Made by a program: the position numbers and the translations under genes
The notes under the pieces: generated by a model
What the model was told of the DNA's origin: nothing
The model's database searches: none
The model's input: only the letters and a program-made list of their open reading frames with translations
Assembly (NCBI GenBank): GCA_905213895.1
Contig: CAJMKE010000006.1
Span: 59,897 to 123,896 of the forward strand
Source of the DNA: an uncultured Alistipes sp.
GTDB lineage: Bacteria > Bacteroidota > Bacteroidia > Bacteroidales > Rikenellaceae
Length of the DNA stretch: 64,000 nt
Direction: 5' to 3'
In this document: piece after piece, positions 24,891 through 33,554 of the stretch
How positions within the stretch are numbered: position 1 is the first letter of the stretch
How the letters are laid out: every line of letters starts with the position of its first letter

Positions 24891-26231
24891 ATGAATGTTA
24901 ATAATTTGATGACCGATCTCGAACGCAAGCACCCGGGCGAGAGCGAGTATCTGCAAGCGGTGCGTGAAGTCCTCGAATCGATAGAGGAGGTGTACAATAT
25001 GCATCCCGAATTCGAGCAGGCGAAAATCGTGGAACGCATGGTCGAACCCGACCGCATAATCACGTTCCGTGTAACGTGGGTGGACGACCGCGGTACGATT
25101 CAGACCAATCTGGGTTATCGCGTGCAGTTCAACAGCGCGATAGGTCCTTACAAGGGCGGTATCCGCTTCCATAAGGCGGTGAATCCGTCGATGCTCAAAT
25201 TCCTCGGATTCGAGCAGACCTTCAAGAACGCTCTTACGACACTGCCTATGGGCGGCGCGAAGGGCGGTTCGGATTTCGACCCTGTCGGCAAGTCCGATGC
25301 CGAAATCATGCGCTTCTGCCAGGCGTTCATGCTCGAACTGTGGAAGAACATAGGTCCCGATACCGATGTGCCTGCCGGCGATGTAGGTGTGGGCGGTCGC
25401 GAAATCGGTTTCCTCTACGGTATGTACAAGAAACTCGCCCGCGAATATAATACCGGCGTCCTCACGGGCAAGGGTATGACGTGGGGCGGTTCGCTCGTCC
25501 GTCCTGAGGCGACGGGCTTCGGTGCGCTCTATTTCGTTCAGCACATGCTGCATAAGGCGGGACGCGACATCAAGGGGGCTACCGTGGCTATCTCCGGTTT
25601 CGGAAACGTCGCTTGGGGTGCCGCCACAAAGGCTACCGAACTGGGTGCGAAAGTCATCGCCATTTCGGGTCCCGACGGCGTGATTTACAATCCTAACGGA
25701 ATGACGAAAGAGAAGATAGATTACATGCTCGAACTCCGCGCGTCGAACCGCAACATCGTCGCTCCGTTTGCAGAGCGTTTCCCTGACGCCACGTTCACCC
25801 CGAACAAGAAGGCATGGAGCATCAAGTGCGACATCGCGCTGCCTTGTGCATTCCAGAACGAACTTACCGGCGAGGATGCCAAGGAGTTGCTCGCCAACGG
25901 AACGTGGTGCGCTGCCGAGGTATCCAACATGGGCTGTACTCCGGAGGCTATCGCTGAGTTCCAGCATGCGGGAATTCTCTTTGCCCCTGGCAAGGCTGTG
26001 AATGCCGGCGGCGTCGCTACATCGGGTCTGGAAATGACGCAGAATGCGATGCACATTTCGTGGTCGGCGGAAGAGGTCGATGCGAAACTGCACTATATAA
26101 TGAAGAGTATCCACGAGGCGTGCGTGAAATACGGTACGCAGCCTGACGGATACGTCAATTATGTCAAGGGCGCGAATATCGCGGGATTCATGAAGGTCGC
26201 CCAGGCGATGCTCGAACAGGGCATTATCTAA
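24891..26231 (+). CDS. gdhA: Glutamate dehydrogenase
   Basis: 446 residues, the size of the hexameric GDHs (about 450). Catalytic Lys in PMGGAKGGSDFDP near 119-131, the Rossmann turn ISGFGNVAWGAA near 240, and GKGMTWGGSLVRPEATGFG. It interconverts 2-oxoglutarate plus ammonia and glutamate in the cytoplasm, probably with NADP(H). Ends ahead of a strong hairpin. Confidence 0.95.
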   Translation: MNVNNLMTDLERKHPGESEYLQAVREVLESIEEVYNMHPEFEQAKIVERMVEPDRIITFRVTWVDDRGTIQTNLGYRVQFNSAIGPYKGGIRFHKAVNPSMLKFLGFEQTFKNALTTLPMGGAKGGSDFDPVGKSDAEIMRFCQAFMLELWKNIGPDTDVPAGDVGVGGREIGFLYGMYKKLAREYNTGVLTGKGMTWGGSLVRPEATGFGALYFVQHMLHKAGRDIKGATVAISGFGNVAWGAATKATELGAKVIAISGPDGVIYNPNGMTKEKIDYMLELRASNRNIVAPFAERFPDATFTPNKKAWSIKCDIALPCAFQNELTGEDAKELLANGTWCAAEVSNMGCTPEAIAEFQHAGILFAPGKAVNAGGVATSGLEMTQNAMHISWSAEEVDAKLHYIMKSIHEACVKYGTQPDGYVNYVKGANIAGFMKVAQAMLEQGII

Positions 26232-26250
26232 CGCGGCTGATACTTATGGT

Positions 26251-26281
26251 AAAACGGGCGACAATCATTGTCGCCCGTTTT
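26251..26281 (+). terminator. gdhA terminator hairpin
   Basis: Arms AAAACGGGCGACAA and TTGTCGCCCGTTTT with a 3-nt loop, followed by TCTTT. Confidence 0.85.
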
Positions 26282-26326
26282 CTTTAAGGTCCTTAAAGTC
26301 GTTAAAGACCTTAATGTCCTTAAAGA
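26281..26326. repeat. TTAANGNCN nonamer array (copy 8)
   Basis: Five units sandwiched between two terminator hairpins of convergent genes. Confidence 0.85.
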
Positions 26327-26358
26327 ATAACGGCTGCACGAAATTCGTGCAGCCGTTA
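26327..26358 (-). terminator. Terminator hairpin of the OmpA-family gene
   Basis: Near-perfect arms of about 14 bp, ATAACGGCTGCACG and its complement, downstream of the minus-strand gene ending at 26386; followed on that strand by TTATTCTTT. Confidence 0.75.
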
Positions 26359-26385
26359 TCGTTATAAAACTCTTGCTCCTCCCCG

Positions 26386-27596
26386 TTAGTAGATGACTAC
26401 GATACGGTTGTGATTAGGCTTGCCGAACGGACATTCGGTCGTTCCGCAGTTGCGTACATCCAGACGGCTTGCGTCCACGCCCTTGCTTACCAGATAGTCG
26501 GCAGCAATCTTGGCACGCTTGCCTGCAAGACGGGCGTTCGCCTTCTTCGAGCCGGTCTGCGGGTCTGCGAATCCGTCTACGCGGAATACCGGTTTGTCGG
26601 AGTTCTTGATATGCTCGGCAATCAAATCCAGACGCTTCTTGTTGGTGTCGCTGAGTACCGAGTAACCATAGTTGTAGAACAGCATTTCGTTGTAGTTGTC
26701 GGTCTCGACAGCCTCCTTGGCGGATGCAGCCTGAGGCTTGGTTGCGTTCTTGCGAGCCTCTGCCAGAGCCTTCTCCTGCTCGGCGGCGAGTTTCTCGGCA
26801 GCGTCGAGAGCCTTCGCCTGCTGGTCTGCGAGAGCCTGCAACTTGGCGTTCTTGGCCTTTGCTGCGGCTGCTTCGTCCTGCGACTTCTTCAAGTTGGCGA
26901 GCATGGCTTTCGCCTCCTCCTCGGTTGCACCCGAGCGGTCGAACGTGCGCTTGTTGAAACGGTAGGTTGCACCTACGTATACGTTAAGACCGTGGAAGTG
27001 ATTCGACTTTGCAACCTCAGTCGGACGGAATGCAGCATCTGCGAGCATGTATTCGAGCGTCAGGTCGAGGCTTACCGACTTGCAGACCTTGAAACGGTTC
27101 TGCCATCCGAGGTCGCCGATGAACTGGCAGGTACGCTTGCTCGGAGTGTTCAATGCTCCGCCGGCAACACCTGCACCGAGATAGAGAATCGACGACCATA
27201 CGCGCTTCTCCTTGTATCCGCCTATCCAGTTGGTCATGTCTACCATGAAGTCGGGATGGAAGAAGATGTACGACCATCTTACGTCGTCGCCTTTCAGATT
27301 GAGATGTCTGAACTTGCCTCCCTCGCCGGCGAGTCTTACTCCGAATACCGGATGGAACCATTTGCCGACTGCGAGATAGCCGCTCGCGAGTACGGAGTTG
27401 GATGCTCCGCTGCCCGTGCCGAGATTGAACGACGGACCTACGCCGCCCTGAATCTCCCAGTTGTCCCAAAAGCCGTTGGAAACGAATCCTTTTACGTGAG
27501 GAGTTTTACCCCCCCCTGCTGATTTGCCGCAACGACATTGTCCGCAGCGAAAAGCACGAACGTCGAAACGGCGAGAATCGAAAGAAACTTTTTCAT
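26386..27596 (-). pseudogene. OmpA-family outer-membrane protein, frameshifted at a G8 tract
   Basis: The true start is ATG 27596 (MKKFLSILAVSTFVLFAA, signal peptide). At residues 25-29 (NQQGG) the frame meets a run of eight G (27509-27516 read on the minus strand) and then stops at LLT after 5 more residues. Adding one G restores KTPHVKGFVSNGFWDNWEIQ and a single frame of about 403 residues: an N-terminal barrel (GGVGPSFNLGTGSG, GYLAVGKWFHPVFGVRLAG), an Ala/Lys/Glu coiled coil, and a C-terminal OmpA peptidoglycan-binding domain (NYGYSVLSDTNKKRLDLIAE, VDGFADPQTGS, NHNRIVVIY). Either switched off by slippage or a homopolymer error. Confidence 0.85.
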
Positions 27597-27793
27597 AACT
27601 AATTATTATTCTTTGTGGTTAATATAGTCGCTGAAAAATAATATTTCACGTTGCAAATATAAATATTTTTCAGGAAATACATTATGTATTACGATATTTC
27701 TTTGTAAAAAACATATTCTTCGGGTCATATAACCGATAGTTGTCGGCATATTCCGTGCCTTTGCACGCGGCGGCATGGGGAAAGCGTCGGCGA

Positions 27794-27842
27794 TTAGGGT
27801 CATTAAGGACCTTAAAGTCTTTAAAGTCCTTAATGACCCTAA
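27794..27842. repeat. TTAANGNCN nonamer array (copy 9)
   Basis: Five units, nearly palindromic as a whole (starts TTAGGGTCATTAAGG, ends with TTAATGACCCTAA), so the array itself can fold into a hairpin. Confidence 0.85.
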
Positions 27843-27865
27843 AAAACATGCTGTGCCGCAATAAG

Positions 27866-27893
27866 AAAGCCGCCGGAATATTCCGGCGGCTTT
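27866..27893 (-). terminator. nrdJ terminator hairpin
   Basis: Arms AAAGCCGCCGGAA (27866-27878) and TTCCGGCGGCTTT (27881-27893). Lies 40 nt after the minus-strand nrdJ stop. Confidence 0.8.
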
Positions 27894-27933
27894 TCGTTGC
27901 ATGTTTCTCGGTGGGCATTCGCCCGGTTATCCG

Positions 27934-30471
27934 CTATCCGCACTTGGAGTATCCGCAGGACATGCAGGTGAGACATCCGTTCTGGTATGCCATGTTCTCC
28001 TGTCCGCACTGTGGACACTTGCCCTTCGACTTCGTGCCGTCCTTGATATACTGTTTGAGTGCGCGCTGTACGCCGTTTTTCCACGTGTTGATGTTCTCGC
28101 TGTCGAGGTGCAGACCGTCGATGAGCGAAACGACCTTCTCGATAGGCATGTCGTAGCGCAGTACGCCCGAAATCAGTTTGGCGTAGTTCCAGAAACTCTC
28201 GTCGAACAGACGCGAGATGCCGCCGATGGTGTTGGTGTAGCCGTAACGGTCGGTGTACTGGAAGTCGTAACGTTTCGTGCCGTCCTCCTCACGTACTTTC
28301 AGGATGTTTCCATGTGTGATTTTCGGCGGGATGAACATCGCATCCTCCTCGATTTTACCCGTGAATATCTCGTAAGGGCGACCTTCGTACAGCCCGACGA
28401 ATGCAATCCAGTTCTCCGAGCCGTTCTTGAACCGCACCACGTCGGCAGGAATCGATTTCGGACGCTTGTTCTGTCCCGTTGCCGCTTCGCACTTCGCGGC
28501 TGTCTTCTTCTTGCTCTTCTTGTCCACGAGTACGCCTTCGCGGCAGCCGTCGCGATAGACGGTTACGCCCTTGCAGCCGCACTCCCATGCCGTATGGTAT
28601 ACTTCGGCTACCAACTCTTCCGAAACGTCGTTCGGTAGATTCACGGTAACGGAAATGGAGTGGTCCACCCATTTCTGTATCGCACCCTGCATCTTCACTT
28701 TCGCCACCCAGTCGATGTCATTCGCCGTAGCCTTGTGATATGGCGAAGCGGCGACCCACTTTTCGAGTTCCTCGTCGCCGATTGTCTGCATCCGCGAGAT
28801 GTCGTAGCCGTTGACGCGCAGCCAGTCCACGAACTTGTGGTGATAGACGTTGAACTCCTCCCAAGCCTGTCCCTGCTCGTCCACGAACGAAACCGTTACA
28901 TCCTTGTCCGACGGATTGATTTTGCGGCGGCGGCGGTATACCGGACGGAATACCGGCTCGATGCCCGACGTGGTCTGCGACATCAGCGAAGTCGTGCCGG
29001 TCGGAGCGATGGTGAGCATCGCTATGTTGCGTCGTCCGAGTTTCACCATCTGCTCGTAGAGTGCCGGGTCAGCCTCCTTGATACGCAGAATCATAGGATT
29101 GTTCTTCTCCTTCTCGGCGTCGAAAATCTTGAACGCGCCGCGCTCGCCAGCCATTTCGACGGATGCGCGGTATGCCTCTATCGCCAGTGTCTTGTGAACC
29201 TTCGTGGCGAACTCCAATGCATCGTCCGAACCGTAGCGGATGCCGAGTGCAGCGAGCATGTCGCCCTCGGCGGTGATTCCGAGACCCGTGCGGCGACCTT
29301 TGAGCGCCATATCCTTGATTTTGCGCCACAGGTTCAACTCTACGGAACGTACATCCTGGTCTTCGGGGTCGGCGGCGATTTTCTCGATGATTAAATCGAC
29401 CTTTTCGAGTTCGAGGTCGATGATGTCGTCCATCAGGTGCATCGCCTTGCGGACGTGCGAAGCGAACTTGTCGAAATCGAATTTCGCCTTTTTCGTGAAC
29501 GGTTCGTTCACGTAACTGTACAGATTTATCGCCAGCAGTCGGCAACTGTCGTAAGGGCAGAGCGGAATCTCGCCGCAAGGATTGGTCGAAACGGTCGTGA
29601 ATCCCTCGTCGGCATAGCAGTCGGGAATGCTTTCGCGGATAATCGTGTCCCAGAACAGCACTCCCGGTTCGGCGGATTTCCATGCGTTATGGATTATCTT
29701 GTCCCACAACTTCTTCGCGTCGATATGCTGCACGAACTTCGGGTTGTCGGATTTTATCGGGAACTGCTGCGTGTAGGTGCGTCCCTCCATCGCCGCGCGC
29801 ATGAATTCGTCGTCCACCTTTATCGATACGTTCGCACCCGTAACCTTGTCGGTATCGAGTTTGGCATCGATGAACCGCTCGGCATCGGGGTGCTTTATCG
29901 AGAGCGACAGCATCAGCGCGCCTCGGCGACCGTCCTGCGCCACCTCCTTCGTCGAGTTGGAGTAACGCTCCATGAACGGAACGATGCCGGTCGATGTCAG
30001 AGCCGAGTTGAGAACCGGACTGCCGGTAGGGCGGATGTGCGAGAGGTCGTGTCCCACGCCGCCTCGACGCTTCATCAACTGCACCTGCTCCTCGTCCATG
30101 CGGAAGATGCCTCCGTAGGAGTCGGCTGGGTTCTTATGACCGATGACGAAGCAGTTCGACAGCGAGGCTACCTGAAAGTCGTTGCCGATTCCAGTCATCG
30201 GACCGCCTTGCGGGATTACGTATCTGAACTTGTCGAGCAGGTCGAAAATCTCCTGCTCCGACAGCGGGTTGGCGTAGTTGTTCTCGATGCGGGCGAGTTC
30301 GGCGGCGAGCCGGTGATGCATCTGCTCCGGCGACGATTCGTAGATGTTGCCGAACGAGTCTTTCAGCGCGTATTTGCTGACCCATACGGTTGCGGCGAGT
30401 TCGTCGCCCCCGAAATATTTCGTGGACTCTGCGACGGCATCCGCATAATTGACCTTGGTTCTGTCTTTCAT
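27934..30471 (-). CDS. nrdJ: Adenosylcobalamin-dependent (class II) ribonucleotide reductase
   Basis: 845 residues from ATG 30471 (MKDRTKVNYADAV). The RNR core shows GGPMTGIGNDFQVASLSNCFV, MKRRGGVGHDLSHIRPTG, NPCGEIPLCPYDSCRLLAIN (active-site Cys region) and MLTIAPTGTTSLMSQTTSGIEP. A late TSCPE-type section and a C-terminal zinc-ribbon-like tail (CPQCGQ, CLTCMSCGYSKCG) are typical of NrdJ. It makes deoxynucleotides using coenzyme B12 and needs no separate radical subunit; none is nearby. The long leader upstream is described separately. Confidence 0.93.
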   Translation of the reverse strand: MKDRTKVNYADAVAESTKYFGGDELAATVWVSKYALKDSFGNIYESSPEQMHHRLAAELARIENNYANPLSEQEIFDLLDKFRYVIPQGGPMTGIGNDFQVASLSNCFVIGHKNPADSYGGIFRMDEEQVQLMKRRGGVGHDLSHIRPTGSPVLNSALTSTGIVPFMERYSNSTKEVAQDGRRGALMLSLSIKHPDAERFIDAKLDTDKVTGANVSIKVDDEFMRAAMEGRTYTQQFPIKSDNPKFVQHIDAKKLWDKIIHNAWKSAEPGVLFWDTIIRESIPDCYADEGFTTVSTNPCGEIPLCPYDSCRLLAINLYSYVNEPFTKKAKFDFDKFASHVRKAMHLMDDIIDLELEKVDLIIEKIAADPEDQDVRSVELNLWRKIKDMALKGRRTGLGITAEGDMLAALGIRYGSDDALEFATKVHKTLAIEAYRASVEMAGERGAFKIFDAEKEKNNPMILRIKEADPALYEQMVKLGRRNIAMLTIAPTGTTSLMSQTTSGIEPVFRPVYRRRRKINPSDKDVTVSFVDEQGQAWEEFNVYHHKFVDWLRVNGYDISRMQTIGDEELEKWVAASPYHKATANDIDWVAKVKMQGAIQKWVDHSISVTVNLPNDVSEELVAEVYHTAWECGCKGVTVYRDGCREGVLVDKKSKKKTAAKCEAATGQNKRPKSIPADVVRFKNGSENWIAFVGLYEGRPYEIFTGKIEEDAMFIPPKITHGNILKVREEDGTKRYDFQYTDRYGYTNTIGGISRLFDESFWNYAKLISGVLRYDMPIEKVVSLIDGLHLDSENINTWKNGVQRALKQYIKDGTKSKGKCPQCGQENMAYQNGCLTCMSCGYSKCG

Positions 30472-30958
30472 ATTATATACTTTAATTGTATACGTGCAAA
30501 AACGCCGCATGGCGGCGTGAATTTCATATTACAAATATATGCGCAAACGGCTCTCGTCGTACAGCCGCCGCACGGCGGTTTTCGACAAATTATCAACAAC
30601 TGCGGACGAATGCTCCGCAATCGCGCCTGAATGTGTCTCCTGCGCCGATTCGCGCCGGAGGCTTGCTTCGTTTTTTTGCGGATTTCGCTTTTCGTGCCGC
30701 AGCCCCGATTCGGTCGGCAGTCGCAACCCGCCCTGCGGCATCTCTGCGGATTCTGCCGGAAAAGGTTTCGTATCAGCCGTTTCCGCACACGCTGTATCCG
30801 AATAAATAACGTAGGCAAATATAGTCAAATTCCCGAAAAGTTTTACTATTTTTGCGGTACTTTTCGGCAGAAACGGGTATGTCGGTGAAAACGACGGCGT
30901 TTCTCCCGTTCGGCGCGATAGTTGCCGTCGGGGCAGTAAGCCGAAACGTAAATTCAGT
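30472..30958. other. Long intergenic region between nrdJ and the radical SAM gene
   Basis: A minus-strand -7 element (TATATTTG, 30816-30823) implies a leader of about 340 nt for nrdJ. Near the nrdJ end it has the hairpin ACGCCGC-ATG-GCGGCGT (30489-30505). The frames open on both strands here are unconvincing; the 99-residue minus frame starts with a TTG inside the -7 element. A plus-strand TATTTTTG at 30847-30854 is a candidate promoter for the radical SAM gene. Confidence 0.5.
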
Positions 30959-30962
30959 ATGA
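30879..30962 (+). CDS. Possible 27-residue leader ORF before the radical SAM gene
   Basis: ATG at 30879 opens MSVKTTAFLPFGAIVAVGAV... and its TGA overlaps the ATG of the next gene (ATGA at 30959-30962). The arrangement allows translational coupling, but the peptide resembles nothing I know and may be chance. Confidence 0.25.
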   Translation: MSVKTTAFLPFGAIVAVGAVSRNVNSV

Positions 30963-31729
30963 CTGCTTTATATACCGATATTATTTACGGACCGGTGCAT
31001 TCGCGCCGTCTCGGCTTGTCGCTCGGGGTGAATCTGCTGCCGCTGCACTCCAAGATTTGCAGTTTCGACTGCGTCTACTGCGAGTGCGGATGGAACGGCG
31101 AGCATCGCGGCGAACATCGGTTCAATCCGCGCGTGGATGTCCGCGAAGCCCTCGCAGCCCAGTTGCGCAAAATGGCGGACGAAGGCGGACTGCCCGATGT
31201 CATAACGTTCGCTGGAAACGGCGAACCGACGATGCACCCCGATTTCGAGGGCATCATCGACGACACGATTGCCCTGCGCGACGAACTGTCGCCGGCAACG
31301 AAAGTGTCGGTGTTGAGCAACGCGACGCAACTCGGCAGAGCGGACGTGAGACGTGCGTTGGCGAAGGTGGACAACAATATTCTGAAACTCGATTCGGCTT
31401 TCGACGAAACGGTACGGATTATGAATAACCCGTGCGGGCATTACAGTGTGGCGGAGGTGGTCGCCGGCATGAAACTGTTCGGCGGCGACCTGATAGTGCA
31501 GACTATGTTCCTGCGCGGCGAGTACGACGGCTGCCGCATCGACAATACGACCGACCGCGAAGTCGGGGCGTGGCTCTCGCTCGTGCGCGAAATCGCGCCT
31601 AAACAGGTGATGGTCTATTCGATAGCCCGCGACACGCCGTGCCGGACGCTCGAAAAGGTGTCGCACGAGGAGTTGGCTGCCATTGCCGCAAGGGTCGAGG
31701 CTCTCGGCATAAAGTGTTCGGTCGCATAA
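30959..31729 (+). CDS. Radical SAM protein (COG0731/YfkA-type Fe-S oxidoreductase)
   Basis: 256 residues. A CSFDCVYCECGW motif (C-x3-C-x2-C) near residue 34-45 binds the 4Fe-4S cluster and SAM; GPVHSRRLGLSLGVNLLP before it and TFAGNGEPTMHPDF (SAM-binding GxGEP-like) after it are usual for this group. The last part has GIKCSVA. Cytoplasmic; the substrate is not known for this subgroup. Confidence 0.85.
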   Translation: MTALYTDIIYGPVHSRRLGLSLGVNLLPLHSKICSFDCVYCECGWNGEHRGEHRFNPRVDVREALAAQLRKMADEGGLPDVITFAGNGEPTMHPDFEGIIDDTIALRDELSPATKVSVLSNATQLGRADVRRALAKVDNNILKLDSAFDETVRIMNNPCGHYSVAEVVAGMKLFGGDLIVQTMFLRGEYDGCRIDNTTDREVGAWLSLVREIAPKQVMVYSIARDTPCRTLEKVSHEELAAIAARVEALGIKCSVA

Positions 31730-31764
31730 CGCCCCTTTCGGACATCTGCGGTGTCGCCTTGTGA

Positions 31765-31794
31765 TTTGCGATGCGATGTAAATGGCTATATTTG
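31765..31794 (+). promoter_or_regulatory. Promoter for the Na+/H+ antiporter gene
   Basis: TTTG 31765-31768, 18 nt, TATATTTG 31787-31794; ATG at 31820. Confidence 0.6.
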
Positions 31795-31819
31795 CGCAAA
31801 ATAAATAATAACTGGAAAT

Positions 31820-33142
31820 ATGCAACAGGTTGAAGCATGGATGATGATTCCCTTCGGGATAATGCTGCTCGTCATCGCGGTAGCCCCGCTGGTGATAGAG
31901 CACCGCTGGGAGAAGAATCTCAACAAACTGATTTTCGTATTGGCACTCTCGATACCGACCGCCGCCTATATGGCTTACATAGGGCTGGGCGACAAGGTGG
32001 TGCATCAGTTGTTTTACGACTATCTGCCGTTCATCGTGCTGTTGGGCGCATTGTTCGTCGTTACGGGCGGCATACATATTAAATATAATATGGCTGCCAA
32101 GCCGCTCGTCAATACGCTGATTCTTTTTATCGGATTCAATATCGCGTCTTTCATCGGCACTACGGGCGCGGCGATGCTGCTTATACGTCCGCTGCTCGAA
32201 ATCAACAAGTGCCGCGAGTACAAGGCGCATACGATATGTTTCTTCATCGCGCTCGTCGCCAACTGCGGCGGCGTGCTCTCGCCGCTCGGCGACCCGCCGT
32301 TGTTCCTGCTCTACCTGCGCGGTGCGTCGTTCAACTGGTTCTCGCATCTGTTTCCGGAGTGGGCGTTCGTGGGGACGGTGCTGCTCGCCATCTATTTCAT
32401 AACGGACAGTTATCTCTACCGCAAGGAGGGTAAGTCGATGTCCGTTTCGGCGACCGGCGATTGCGGCGACGAGGATGAGGACGAGCCTCTGCGCGTCTCC
32501 GTGTCGGGTGCAATCAACATCTTCTATATCGTCGGCATCGTTACGGCGGTTGCATTCGTGAACGAATCGCACATTCCCGCAATGGGCGGCGAGGATGCTC
32601 CGCTCTATATGAAGTTCCTGCGCGAAATCATTCTGGTCGGCATAATTTTGTTGTCGCTCTATACGACCAAGAAGCGCGTGCGCCGCGCGAACAACTTCTC
32701 GTGGGAGCCGATTACGGAGGTCGCCATTCTGTTCGTCGGAATCTTCGTTACGATGACGCCTGCGCTGTTGTTCCTCAATACCCATGCGGCGAGCCTCGGA
32801 CTCTCGAATCCGTGGGAGTTCTACTACTCGACGGGTCTGCTCAGTTCGTTCCTCGACAATGCGCCGACTGCGGTCGCATTCCATACCGTGGCTGCGGGAC
32901 TGCCGGTAACCGAAACAGCCGACCTGGTAGCCGGAGTGCCGGAGATGATTTTGAGGGCTATTTCGCTCGGAGCGGTATTCTTCGGCGCGCTGACGTATAT
33001 CGGCAACGGACCGAACTTCATGGTCAAGGCGATAGCCGAGCGCGACGGCGTGAAGATGCCTTCCTTCTTCGGATACATGTTCAAATTTTCGCTGGTGATA
33101 CTGCTGCCGGTTTACGTGATAACGCAGTTGATATTCTTGTAG
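31820..33142 (+). CDS. nhaD: NhaD-type sodium:proton antiporter
   Basis: 440 residues, about 11-12 membrane segments of the ion-transporter superfamily (ArsB/NhaD). Landmarks: FVVTGGIHIKYNM, IASFIGTTGAAMLLIRPLL, ANCGGVLSPLGDPPLFLLYL, and FLDNAPTAVAFHTVAAGLP in the second half, which match the conserved discontinuous helices. It would export Na+ in exchange for H+ across the inner membrane. A terminator hairpin follows. Confidence 0.85.
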   Translation: MQQVEAWMMIPFGIMLLVIAVAPLVIEHRWEKNLNKLIFVLALSIPTAAYMAYIGLGDKVVHQLFYDYLPFIVLLGALFVVTGGIHIKYNMAAKPLVNTLILFIGFNIASFIGTTGAAMLLIRPLLEINKCREYKAHTICFFIALVANCGGVLSPLGDPPLFLLYLRGASFNWFSHLFPEWAFVGTVLLAIYFITDSYLYRKEGKSMSVSATGDCGDEDEDEPLRVSVSGAINIFYIVGIVTAVAFVNESHIPAMGGEDAPLYMKFLREIILVGIILLSLYTTKKRVRRANNFSWEPITEVAILFVGIFVTMTPALLFLNTHAASLGLSNPWEFYYSTGLLSSFLDNAPTAVAFHTVAAGLPVTETADLVAGVPEMILRAISLGAVFFGALTYIGNGPNFMVKAIAERDGVKMPSFFGYMFKFSLVILLPVYVITQLIFL

Positions 33143-33166
33143 CGGCGGAAAGCCTTTATTGAAAGC

Positions 33167-33195
33167 GCAGCCGGCAGAGAATATCTGCCGGCTGC
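33167..33195 (+). terminator. Hairpin after the antiporter gene
   Basis: Arms GCAGCCGGCAGA (33167-33178) and TCTGCCGGCTGC (33184-33195) with a 5-nt loop. Between convergent genes. Confidence 0.75.
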
Positions 33196-33200
33196 ACGCT

Positions 33201-33250
33201 TAATAGACCTTAACGACCTTAAAGTCTTTAAGGACTTTAAAGTCCTTAAA
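33201..33250. repeat. TTAANGNCN nonamer array (copy 10)
   Basis: TTAACGACC, TTAAAGTCT, TTAAGGACT, TTAAAGTCC in perfect 9-nt register. Confidence 0.9.
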
Positions 33251-33263
33251 TTTTTCCTCCCCA

Positions 33264-33554
33264 CTACTGCACCACTATCCCCGCCACGAGAGCCATGCCC
33301 GATTTCTCGTTTATGGCGCGGACGAGGGCTTCGCGCTGCATCATCAACTCATTGCGGATGACGCTCGACTGCACGTGGACGTACAATGTACCCTTGACGA
33401 GCCGCACCTGCCGCGTCTGGGCGGCGATGACGGGTCCTACGACCTGCCGCCACGTGTCGGGCAGCGAGCCTTCGGCTATTTTGGCGGCTATGTTCGGGCT
33501 TTTGAAGAGTTCGTCGATGAAAGCCCCTATCGGCATCGGTTCGGTCCTTTTCAT
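33264..33554 (-). CDS. DUF721/DciA-like protein
   Basis: 96 residues. The fold signature of DUF721 is seen: LPDTWRQVVGPVIAAQTRQVRLVKGTLYVHV then SSVIRNELMMQREALVRAIN. Such proteins lie beside recF/gyr genes; the DciA branch loads replicative helicase. Its start overlaps the recF stop by 4 bases (ATGA type), so the two are co-translated. Confidence 0.85.
   Translation of the reverse strand: MKRTEPMPIGAFIDELFKSPNIAAKIAEGSLPDTWRQVVGPVIAAQTRQVRLVKGTLYVHVQSSVIRNELMMQREALVRAINEKSGMALVAGIVVQ

Larger units (their letters stand above)
27597..27933. other. Intergenic region upstream of the OmpA-family gene
   Basis: No gene seen. It holds a -7 element for the OmpA-family gene on the minus strand (CAAATATA at 27654-27661), AT-rich sequence, nonamer array copy 9 and the nrdJ terminator. 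Confidence 0.6.

Noticed and set aside
30468..30828. Frames of 99-116 residues in the nrdJ leader
   Set aside because: One starts at a TTG within the -7 element, the others have no supporting start or family resemblance.
30472..30830. Cobalamin riboswitch upstream of nrdJ
   Set aside because: The leader has fragments such as GCGACTG and GCAGGAGAC that recall the B12-box region, but the canonical GCCACTG, GGGAAGG and full B12 box are not present in order, so I do not annotate one.
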